A stretch of 5,266 nucleotides of DNA from the NCBI GenBank assembly GCA_003662535.1, contig QMYG01000055.1, positions 1-5,266 on the forward strand. Direction: 5' to 3'. The DNA comes from Candidatus Bathyarchaeota archaeon (GTDB taxonomy: Archaea > Thermoproteota > Bathyarchaeia > EX4484-135 > B24-G1). A model generated the notes under the pieces. It was not told the origin of the DNA. It worked only from the letters and a program-made list of their open reading frames with translations, and did no database searches. Both the position numbers and the translations under genes were made by a program. This document shows, piece after piece, positions 1 through 4,675 of the stretch (its first letter is position 1; every line of letters begins with the position of its first letter).

Positions 1-1161
1 ATCCAACACGTAAGCATCGGGGCTGACTACGAGGTTTTGGAGCCCATAAACGGCTGGATACCACGAGGCCTACGCTTCAGGGAGCTAAGCCTCGTGGCCG
101 CTCCGGGCATCCCGGACGCCAACCTGCAGGTTGTGGAGTCTCTGGGCAACCCGCCTGCACAGACGCTGAAGGGGGTGAGGGAAATGGCTGAGAACACGGA
201 GCAGGGGGAGGTCTCCCTACTCCCAGACAACGGGGAGAACACGCACGAGCGCATAGCCGCACTGCTAAGAGAAGCCATAACCAGCGGCTCAGCTGTAGCC
301 GCCATACCAACAGTCTGGACTCCAGAAATCGCCAGAAAACCAGCGGGCATAGCCGCAAACCTAGGAGATGTGGTGAAGGTCTACCCGCAGATAAAGGCGA
401 AGCCCGGGGACAAGGTGAAAATCCCACGCATAACAACCCCAGAATTCGTGGAGCTGACCGAGGGAGCGAGCCCAAGCGAGGCAGCCTACACGCTAGACGC
501 CCTCGAGGTTGCACTCACCGAATACGGGAACACGGTGAACATCAGCTACACAATACTCGAGGACATTAGCGGGGACATCGTGGCAACCATAGAGGAGGGC
601 TTCGTAGAGGCGGCCAAGCTGAAAGAGGACGAGGTAATCCTGAACACTCTGGACGAAATCCCAGAAAGCGACCTAGCTGCTGTTCTCTACGGAGGGGACG
701 CCGCGGCTGAGAGCGAGGTAGACGGGGAGGACAGGATGGTTCCAGACCTCATAGGCAAGGCATTGAAGGAGGTCATGGAGGCGGGCTTCCCAGTTAGGCC
801 AGGAGACATGGCGATAGTCCTGCACCCGAAGCAATACCAAGACCTGATACTGAACGCACAGTTCACGAATGTCGCCGCTTGGGGAGCCAGAGACGTGGTC
901 TCTAAAGGTAGACTGACGAGCTACATGGGCGTAGACATACTCGTAAGCGGGAAAACGCCGACGGGGGCGGGTGCGGGAGGCATAACCACCTATCACGCCT
1001 ACGCCTTCAGGAAAGACGCAGTCGCCCTAGTCCCGAAGCGTGAACTCCTCATAGAAACGGAGAAAGACACGGCGAGCAGACTCCTAAAACTGACGACGAG
1101 CCACAGATTCGGAGTCGGAATCCTCTTCCCGAAGGCAATAGTCCGCATAATAACAGCGTAA
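1..1161 (+). CDS. Prohead protease C-terminus fused in frame to HK97-fold major capsid protein (5' partial)
   Basis: The frame is open from the first base to TAA at 1159-1161 (386 codons visible), so the 5' end lies outside the window. Residues 1-45 resemble the end of S78/XkdF-like prohead proteases: a VSIGADYE motif whose Ser (codon 13-15) matches the family's putative nucleophile, then FRELSLV and PGIPDAN. From ATG 184 the remaining 325 residues look like an HK97-fold major capsid protein of the N4-gp56 kind. In MCP numbering there is GDKVKIPRI (75-83) and LTEGASPSE (91-99), then a strand-rich segment with EYGNTVNIS, a long spine helix (about 130-155), an A-domain-like part with VLHPKQY, and a C-terminal beta region ending PKAIVRIITA. 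The role would be building the icosahedral shell and processing it during maturation. The product may be a fusion, or protease and MCP may be made from nested starts. The capsid call is fairly sure, the protease call somewhat less so. An encapsulin is the alternative. Confidence 0.8.
   Translation: MQHVSIGADYEVLEPINGWIPRGLRFRELSLVAAPGIPDANLQVVESLGNPPAQTLKGVREMAENTEQGEVSLLPDNGENTHERIAALLREAITSGSAVAAIPTVWTPEIARKPAGIAANLGDVVKVYPQIKAKPGDKVKIPRITTPEFVELTEGASPSEAAYTLDALEVALTEYGNTVNISYTILEDISGDIVATIEEGFVEAAKLKEDEVILNTLDEIPESDLAAVLYGGDAAAESEVDGEDRMVPDLIGKALKEVMEAGFPVRPGDMAIVLHPKQYQDLILNAQFTNVAAWGARDVVSKGRLTSYMGVDILVSGKTPTGAGAGGITTYHAYAFRKDAVALVPKRELLIETEKDTASRLLKLTTSHRFGVGILFPKAIVRIITA
171..186 (+). 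promoter_or_regulatory. Internal ribosome binding site and ATG for free major capsid protein
   Basis: GGGGGTGAGG at 171-180 contains GGTGA (174-178), complementary to the archaeal 16S 3' end. It lies 5 nt before ATG 184, almost the same geometry as the GGAGGTGA site of the next gene. It sits in frame inside the protease-capsid reading frame and coincides with the expected domain border. It therefore probably produces a 325-residue capsid protein, close to the usual length for this family. Whether the upstream start also yields a fused protein cannot be told from sequence. Confidence 0.6.
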
Positions 1162-1177
1162 AAAAGGAGGTGAAAAC

Positions 1178-1426
1178 ATGAAAACAGCAATAATAGCACA
1201 AGCCATCGAAATACCGGGCGTAATCGTCAGCCTCATCGCCATAGTCCTCATGCTACTCGTCGTCTTCGAGGTCTTCAACCTAATAGAGCACAGGAGAGAG
1301 GCCTACGAGCGTGCGCAAGAGCGAAAAGAAATGCTGGACTTCTACAAGGCAAGAGCCATAGCCGACATGGAAAGACAACTAAAGAAATACCTAAGAATGG
1401 CCGAGGAAAGAAAACAACCAAAATAA
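1178..1426 (+). CDS. Small single-pass membrane protein downstream of capsid gene
   Basis: This 82-residue protein is not one I recognise. A short N-terminus is followed by one very hydrophobic segment (about residues 12-34, IPGVIVSLIAIVLMLLVVFE). A strongly charged, probably helical tail follows (38-82, rich in Lys, Arg and Glu, with heptad-like spacing that could form a coiled coil). The start is secure: a perfect GGAGGTGA (1166-1173) stands 4 nt before ATG, and the gene begins 16 bp after the capsid stop, so the two are surely cotranscribed. With the hydrophobic segment at the N-terminus, the charged tail most likely faces the cytoplasm. A virion membrane or assembly factor, or a holin-like protein, would fit a viral operon, but nothing in the sequence decides between these. 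The gene is as GC- and A/C-rich as the capsid gene, which supports a shared origin. Confidence 0.75.
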   Translation: MKTAIIAQAIEIPGVIVSLIAIVLMLLVVFEVFNLIEHRREAYERAQERKEMLDFYKARAIADMERQLKKYLRMAEERKQPK

Positions 1427-1434
1427 CCCTCCCC

Positions 1435-1447
1435 AAAATTTTTAAAA
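1435..1447 (+). promoter_or_regulatory. Probable BRE/TATA promoter of the RHH gene, also a T-run ending the capsid transcript
   Basis: The stretch AAAATTTTTAAAA is preceded by CCCC, just after the stop of the membrane-protein gene. It is a good archaeal TATA candidate: start of transcription is expected about 25 nt downstream, near 1467-1472, roughly 10 nt before the ATG at 1481. The same TTTTT could act as an intrinsic terminator for the capsid transcript. Confidence 0.4.
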
Positions 1448-1480
1448 CGCCCAAAAACACAAAAGCGGGGCAAAAAGGGA

Positions 1481-1702
1481 ATGAGACAGGAAACCATACG
1501 CATACCAGAGGAAATACTGTGGGAAATCCTAGAAATCCACCACAAACTAGAACAAGAAATAATAAAAAACAGAAAACCCCTACGCCTAACAAGAGCCCAA
1601 GTCTTCAGAGCAGCCCTAACAGCAGGACTAAGAGGAGAAAACATAAAAAGAATGAACCTAACACAGTTCCTAGCCTTCTGCAAACAAAACAAACTAACAT
1701 AA
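1481..1702 (+). CDS. Ribbon-helix-helix type DNA-binding protein (putative)
   Basis: This 73-residue protein starts with a short strand-like ETIRIP (residues 4-9), a helix (10-29), a turn with basic residues, and a second helix opening LTRAQVFRAAL (36-46). That order matches the MetJ/Arc fold, in which the first strand pairs in a dimer and reads the DNA major groove. The first helix is longer than usual, and a polar C-terminal piece ends LTQFLAFCKQNKLT. The role would be a small transcription regulator, perhaps viral. The ATG at 1481 is preceded only by a weak AAGGGA, which fits a short-leader transcript from the TATA box at 1435-1447. The coding strand is unusually A+C-rich: 45 of 60 bases at 1561-1620 are A or C. 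Its end overlaps the end of vapC on the other strand by 9 bp. The fold is inferred from pattern only. Confidence 0.6.
   Translation: MRQETIRIPEEILWEILEIHHKLEQEIIKNRKPLRLTRAQVFRAALTAGLRGENIKRMNLTQFLAFCKQNKLT
1680..1693 (-). terminator. T-rich termination region after vapC
   Basis: Read on the minus strand, the bases just after the VapC stop are GTTTGTTTTGTTTG, a U-rich transcript end typical of archaeal termination. It lies inside the 3' end of the convergent RHH gene. Confidence 0.3.
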
Positions 1703-2131
1703 AAATTTTTGAGAAATAAACTGCTTAACATTCGTAACCTTCACACCAGCGCCTTCGGCTGCCTTAGCCAGCTTTTTATCCTCCGTAACTAGCACAGAGT
1801 TGAGATTTTGAGCGATGGCCAAATAGACGGCATCATAATATGTTATTTTCAACTTTCCAGCTAGTTTTAGAGCAATCGTTCCAAGCTCTTCGTTTAGGTG
1901 AACTATGTGCATTATGTTTAGAATTTTAAAAGCTAGACGCAGGAGTCTAAAAGCTTCTGATGAGGAAAACCTTCCAACTAGGAAGCATTCCTTCCAAATC
2001 GCATTCCCGATTTCGTAGTAAATTAGCGAGGAAGTCGTGCATTCTCGCAGAAAATCCACAGCCCTTTCTCCAAAATCGTAAAGGAGAATTAGCAAACCAC
2101 TAGCGTCTACCACAGGAGAGGAAGCATTCAT
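1694..2131 (-). CDS. vapC: VapC-family PIN-domain toxin (ribonuclease)
   Basis: This 145-residue PIN-domain protein is a metal-dependent endoribonuclease, normally held inactive by its VapB partner; family members cut tRNA or other RNA and stop translation. The acidic residues expected at the active site are all visible: Asp9 in VVDAS, Glu40 in YYEIGNAIWK, Asp100 in TYYDAVYLAIA and Asp118 in VTEDKKLA. Length is normal for the family and the frame is intact, so it should be active. The ATG overlaps the vapB stop as TAATG, and GAGG (2136-2139) lies 4 nt upstream, so the pair is translationally coupled. The gene is clearly more AT-rich than the capsid and trmI genes, suggesting separate acquisition. 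Its last codons overlap the convergent RHH gene. The family call is firm; the RNA target is unknown. Confidence 0.9.
   Translation of the reverse strand: MNASSPVVDASGLLILLYDFGERAVDFLRECTTSSLIYYEIGNAIWKECFLVGRFSSSEAFRLLRLAFKILNIMHIVHLNEELGTIALKLAGKLKITYYDAVYLAIAQNLNSVLVTEDKKLAKAAEGAGVKVTNVKQFISQKFLC
1703..1710 (+). terminator. T-run after the RHH gene
   Basis: AAATTTTT directly follows the TAA of the RHH gene (1700-1702). An archaeal transcript could end on the five T residues at 1706-1710. There is no clear stem, and the bases are also vapC codons. Confidence 0.3.
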
Positions 2132-2358
2132 TATTCCTCTCTACTCTCCCTAATAGCCTTTATCCACTCGTCTCTCGGAGCTTTTCTCAAAATTTTTTGT
2201 AATTCTTCAGCTATATTCTGCAATTCCCTCTCCTCCCTTTTTGCAATCTCCCTTTCTAAAATTTCGCAAATAAATGAGTCCACATCAATTTTGAGTTTTT
2301 CTATTCTTTTTTTGAGTTCTTTAGGAATTTTTATTGTTATTGTCGCAAGTTCGCTCAT
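2131..2358 (-). CDS. vapB: VapB-family ribbon-helix-helix antitoxin
   Basis: This 75-residue partner of the PIN toxin downstream begins with a beta strand (ATITIKIP, residues 5-12), the DNA-reading ribbon of the RHH fold. A helix (13-22) and a second helix (26-40) follow. A long charged C-terminal tail (41-75) would wrap the toxin and block its acidic active site. In this family the toxin-antitoxin complex also represses its own promoter, so the operator probably lies in 2359-2403. It is the first gene of the operon, and its TAA shares one base with the VapC ATG. The start at 2358 is the only ATG that keeps the whole ribbon. The gene is AT-rich like vapC. The role rests on position plus fold, and together these are convincing. 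Confidence 0.85.
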   Translation of the reverse strand: MSELATITIKIPKELKKRIEKLKIDVDSFICEILEREIAKREERELQNIAEELQKILRKAPRDEWIKAIRESREE

Positions 2359-2394
2359 ATTTTAAACCCTGTTCTACATAGTAAACTTCACACA

Positions 2395-2402
2395 TTATAA
2401 AG
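2395..2402. promoter_or_regulatory. Divergent promoter between vapBC and trmI with near-symmetric TATA element
   Basis: TTATAAAG lies in the 75-bp gap between the two divergent start codons. On the plus strand it is about 30 nt before the SD-like GGTG (2424-2427) and ATG 2434 of trmI. On the minus strand it reads CTTTATAA, about 37 nt before the vapB ATG. Each strand would give a leader of roughly 10-15 nt. Because the core TTATAA is symmetric, one element may serve both directions, so VapBC autorepression could also affect trmI. A second AT-rich box (TTTAAA, 2361-2366) is too close to vapB to be its TATA box. Confidence 0.4.
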
Positions 2403-2433
2403 ATTGCTATTACTATTAATGTTGGTGCAGACC

Positions 2434-3249
2434 ATGAGTCATGTCATTCGTGAGGGTGATGATGTGCTTTTGTATTTGGATGGTAGGCGGACTTATCTTG
2501 TTAGGGTTAGGGCTGATGGTGTTTTGCATACGCATAAGGGCTTCATTAGGTTGGGTCAGCTTATTGGCCTGGAGTATGGGAGCCCTGTTGAGAGCAGCAT
2601 GGGTGTGGAGTTTTTTGCTTTGAGGCCTAACCTCAGCGACTACGTCTACAAGACCGCTAGGCAGACGCAGATAATCTACCCGAAGGACATGGCGCTCATC
2701 GTCCTCTTTACTGGCATAGGGCCTGGCTGGCGTGTAGTCGAGGCTGGGACCGGCACGGGCGCCCTCACAATAGTCTTGGCTTATTACGTGAGGCCGACGG
2801 GCAGGGTCTACAGCTACGAGATTAGGAGAGAGTTCTTGGAGAGGGCTAGGAGGAACATCGAGAGGGCTGGGATGCTCGACTATGTTGAGCTGAAGCACGG
2901 CGACATAACGCAGGGCATAGAGGAGCGGGAGGTAGACGCAGTAGTGCTGGACATGGCGTCCCCGTGGCTCGTTGTGCCCCACGCCTACGAGGCTCTTCGT
3001 GGCGGAGGTGCCTTCGCATCCTTCAGCCCGACAATAGATCAGGCGGTCAGAACTGTGGAAGCCCTGAGGAGGTGGAGCTTCGTGGACATAAGCACAATAG
3101 AATGCCTAGTCCGTAGGATAAGGGCCGAAGCTGGAAAGACCAGGCCTGAAACCCTGATGAGGGCGCACACGGGCTACATAACCTTCGCCCGGAAATCCGT
3201 CAAGCCTCCAACGCCTTCGGGGGGCAACAATAATTGTTATAGGCTTTGA
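2434..3249 (+). CDS. trmI: tRNA (adenine-N1)-methyltransferase TrmI (GCD14 family)
   Basis: The enzyme uses S-adenosylmethionine to methylate N1 of adenine in the T-loop of tRNA (A58, and often A57 in archaea), stabilising tRNA in thermophiles; it works as a tetramer in the cytoplasm. Numbering from ATG 2434 gives 271 residues. The small N-terminal barrel has HTHKGFIRL (32-40) and IGLEYGSPV. RQTQIIYPKD (76-85) is followed by the Rossmann domain with the SAM loop VEAGTGTGAL (102-111), YEIRREF (128-134), the active-site DMASPW (173-178), FSPTIDQ (197-203) and the C-terminal RPETLMRAHTGYITFARK. An in-frame TTG (2404) and ATG (2419) exist upstream, but family alignment and GGTG six bases ahead favour 2434. 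Synonymous codon choice changes abruptly near base 2630. The last 17 residues are a low-conservation tail. Family assignment is very sure. Confidence 0.92.
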   Translation: MSHVIREGDDVLLYLDGRRTYLVRVRADGVLHTHKGFIRLGQLIGLEYGSPVESSMGVEFFALRPNLSDYVYKTARQTQIIYPKDMALIVLFTGIGPGWRVVEAGTGTGALTIVLAYYVRPTGRVYSYEIRREFLERARRNIERAGMLDYVELKHGDITQGIEEREVDAVVLDMASPWLVVPHAYEALRGGGAFASFSPTIDQAVRTVEALRRWSFVDISTIECLVRRIRAEAGKTRPETLMRAHTGYITFARKSVKPPTPSGGNNNCYRL

Positions 3250-3275
3250 GCGTTAGTGGAGGTTTGGTGCTGGTG

Positions 3276-3482
3276 ATGGCGAAGCGGGAGCGCTCAGTAT
3301 TTAAGGCCGTCGTCGTCGTGTTTGCCGCCCTACTAGCCTTCATAGGCCCAACCTACGCCGTCTACGCACTATATAAGTTGGGAATACGCCACCCAATACC
3401 CGACGCCGTCGGCGTCCTGTCGCTAATTTTGGGAATAACGCTCATCCTATATACAGAGAAGAGGAGCCAACCACAAGGGTAA
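3276..3482 (+). CDS. Two-helix small membrane protein of unknown function
   Basis: This 68-residue protein (from ATG 3276) is one I cannot assign to a family. A basic start (MAKRERS) is followed by a hydrophobic segment (about 11-33), a short loop with RHPIPD (38-43), a second hydrophobic segment (44-59) and a charged end (TEKRSQ). Positive charges at both ends predict that both termini face the cytoplasm as a hairpin. The frame is open upstream to a TTG at 3246 overlapping the trmI stop, and GTG codons at 3267 and 3273 are possible. ATG 3276 is preferred because GGTG lies six bases upstream and it gives a normal positively charged start. The 26-bp gap to trmI suggests cotranscription. The coding potential looks real, from hydrophobic periodicity and GC-rich third positions, but the function is open. 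Confidence 0.65.
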   Translation: MAKRERSVFKAVVVVFAALLAFIGPTYAVYALYKLGIRHPIPDAVGVLSLILGITLILYTEKRSQPQG

Positions 3483-3602
3483 AACCCTTTCCAAGTAAAG
3501 ACCGGAGTAGCTTCAGATCTATGTTTTTGGTTGAAAAGTAATAGCCGTATATACAGCAAGCTTTTTTAAAAGCTGAAATACATACTGGCGGGGTGTGAGG
3601 GG
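3483..3602 (+). promoter_or_regulatory. Intergenic region with T-run and promoter of the mvhD-hdrA-metV operon
   Basis: This is the longest gene-free stretch (120 bp). TTTTT at 3525-3529 may end the trmI transcript. Two TATA candidates precede mvhD: TATATA (3548-3553), whose start site near 3577 would leave a leader holding the whole SD, and TTTTTTAAAA (3562-3571), which would start near 3592, at the SD itself. The second is embedded in a short inverted repeat (AGCTTTT - TT - AAAAGCT, 3559-3574) that could also be an operator. GGTG at 3592-3595 is the probable SD for the TTG start. Confidence 0.45.
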
Positions 3603-4019
3603 TTGGGTTATGGCGCCTCAGAGACTAAGGTCGTCGCTTTCATTTGCAGCCACTGCAGTCTTTCTGGCGCTGATGCTGCTGGGGTGAAGAGGCTTCCTTA
3701 CCCCTCTAATGTTCGCCTGATACGGCTGACCTGTAGTGGCCAGGTGAACGAGCTGGTTGTGCTTGAGGCCTTGATGGATGGTGCGGACGGGGTTCTGGTT
3801 TTTGGTTGCCCCGAGAATGATTGCCACTACAAGATTGGAAGTAGGAATGCGAAGCTCTGCGTAGAGAAGCTGAAGTCCATGCTTCCGTCCGTGGGCCTAG
3901 AGCCTGAGAGGGTTGGCTTCGAGCACATAGGCGCTTCCGACGGCGAAAAGTTTGCTGAAGCACTGAGAAGCATGGTCTCCAAGATTCAGGAGCTCGGGCC
4001 CAACCCGCTTAAGAGGTGA
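3603..4019 (+). CDS. mvhD: Hydrogenase/heterodisulfide reductase-associated [2Fe-2S] electron-transfer subunit MvhD
   Basis: MvhD carries electrons on a [2Fe-2S] cluster from a hydrogenase, formate dehydrogenase or other donor to HdrA. The 138-residue protein shows the family's cysteines: ICSHCSLSGADAAG (Cys15, Cys18), RLTCSGQVN (Cys44) and VFGCPENDCHYKIG (Cys69, Cys74). The length is normal. The start is TTG at 3603: no in-frame ATG lies near, GGTG stands 7 nt upstream, and upstream codons show no other start before the promoter. It leads an operon with a short HdrA-like protein 7 bp downstream and metV after it, so its electron acceptor here is most likely the short HdrA. No hydrogenase genes are visible, so the donor is unknown. 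The 5' part is richer in T than the following gene. The family call is firm. Confidence 0.92.
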   Translation: MGYGASETKVVAFICSHCSLSGADAAGVKRLPYPSNVRLIRLTCSGQVNELVVLEALMDGADGVLVFGCPENDCHYKIGSRNAKLCVEKLKSMLPSVGLEPERVGFEHIGASDGEKFAEALRSMVSKIQELGPNPLKR

Positions 4020-4026
4020 TTTGTAG

Positions 4027-4671
4027 ATGAGCTTGAGAATTGGTGTGCTCCTCTGCAAGTGTGGAGGACACATATCTAACACGATAAACGTGGACGAAGT
4101 CGCCGAATACGCAAAAACCCTGCCAAACGTAGTCTACGTCGCCAACGAAGAACACCTCTGCGACGAAGAAACCGCAAAGAGATTAGCTGAGGAAGTGGCC
4201 AGAAACAGTCTAGACAGAATCGCCGTGGCAGCCTGCACGCCAACTATACTGGACCCACGCTTCATGCTCATCTGCCAGAGGGGAGGAATCAACCCGAGAA
4301 TTGTTGAGTGGGTGAACATCCGGGAGCAGTGCGCCTGGGTTCACGCAGACGAGCCAGCTAAGGCCACCGAGAAGGCGAAAGACTTGGTCAGGATGGTTGT
4401 GGCTAGGGCAGCTCTTGCGGAGCCCACGGCGGCCAGCATACCCCAAGTCGACGAGGAAAAATGCATAAAGTGTGGCCTGTGCGAGGCAATCTGCCCATTC
4501 GGAGCCATAAAGCTCGGAAAAGCGGAGGAGGAATACGCCATTAAGGTAGACGAGCTGCTGTGCAAGGCCTGTGGAATCTGTGCCGCTTCCTGCCCCGGAA
4601 GGGCGATTACGCTTCCAGTGATGACGAATGAGCAGATTATAGCTCAAATTAAGACTGTTTTGGAGGCGTGA
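4027..4671 (+). CDS. Short HdrA-like iron-sulfur protein lacking the FAD (thioredoxin-reductase) domain
   Basis: This 214-residue protein is built from both ends of HdrA. Residues 1-130 match the N-terminal domain: LLCKCGGHIS (Cys10, Cys12), Cys45, VAACTP (Cys70) and NIREQCAWVH (Cys102), ending KATEKAKDLVRMVVARA. Residues 142-198 are a two-cluster ferredoxin (CIKCGLCEAICP at 146-157, CKACGICAASCP at 179-190). The end, MTNEQIIAQIKTVLEA, resembles the HdrA C-terminus. The flavin-binding domain of some 400 residues that normally lies between is absent, with a seamless join near 131-141 and no frameshift. It should therefore relay single electrons through three or so [4Fe-4S] clusters but cannot bifurcate them. 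GAGGTGAT (4013-4020) overlaps the mvhD stop six bases before the ATG, indicating tight coupling. The likely role is a bridge from MvhD to MetV-MetF. Annotation pipelines might call it hdrA or a generic 4Fe-4S protein. Confidence 0.88.
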   Translation: MSLRIGVLLCKCGGHISNTINVDEVAEYAKTLPNVVYVANEEHLCDEETAKRLAEEVARNSLDRIAVAACTPTILDPRFMLICQRGGINPRIVEWVNIREQCAWVHADEPAKATEKAKDLVRMVVARAALAEPTAASIPQVDEEKCIKCGLCEAICPFGAIKLGKAEEEYAIKVDELLCKACGICAASCPGRAITLPVMTNEQIIAQIKTVLEA

Positions 4672-4675
4672 TGGT

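Noticed and set aside
77..514. Long antisense open frame under the protease-capsid gene, and similar ones at 1342-1731, 2416-2982 and 4210-4761 on the minus strand
   Set aside because: They lie opposite well-supported genes, have biased proline/arginine/serine or low-complexity proteins without recognisable motifs, and lack ribosome binding sites. They are shadows of high-GC third positions.
184..1161. Encapsulin instead of viral capsid protein
   Set aside because: The protease-like sequence directly upstream in the same frame and the LTEGASPSE / EYGNTVNIS pattern fit a phage-type capsid. No encapsulin cargo gene is adjacent.
2404..2433. Extended trmI start at TTG 2404 or ATG 2419
   Set aside because: The added residues are a hydrophobic leucine run absent from the family, which begins just before IREGD. 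A GGTG site correctly precedes ATG 2434.
1703..2433. tRNA gene or integrase attachment site at the edge of the viral block
   Set aside because: No cloverleaf, T-loop GTTCRAN-type box with matching stems or repeated segment could be found on either strand.
2607..2654. trmI as two fused genes from different sources because of the base-composition switch
   Set aside because: The protein sequence is continuous TrmI on both sides, with all conserved blocks in order. Only synonymous choice changes, so the switch is reported as a composition finding instead.
2950..2967. Altered TrmI active-site motif (DMASPW)
   Set aside because: The family tolerates changes between the Asp and the Pro-Trp pair, so D..xPW is preserved and loss of activity is not indicated.
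3448..3556. TATATACAG repeated exactly 100 bp apart (3448-3456 and 3548-3556)
   Set aside because: A 9-base match of simple TA-rich sequence can arise by chance. One copy is inside a gene and only the second is placed as a promoter.
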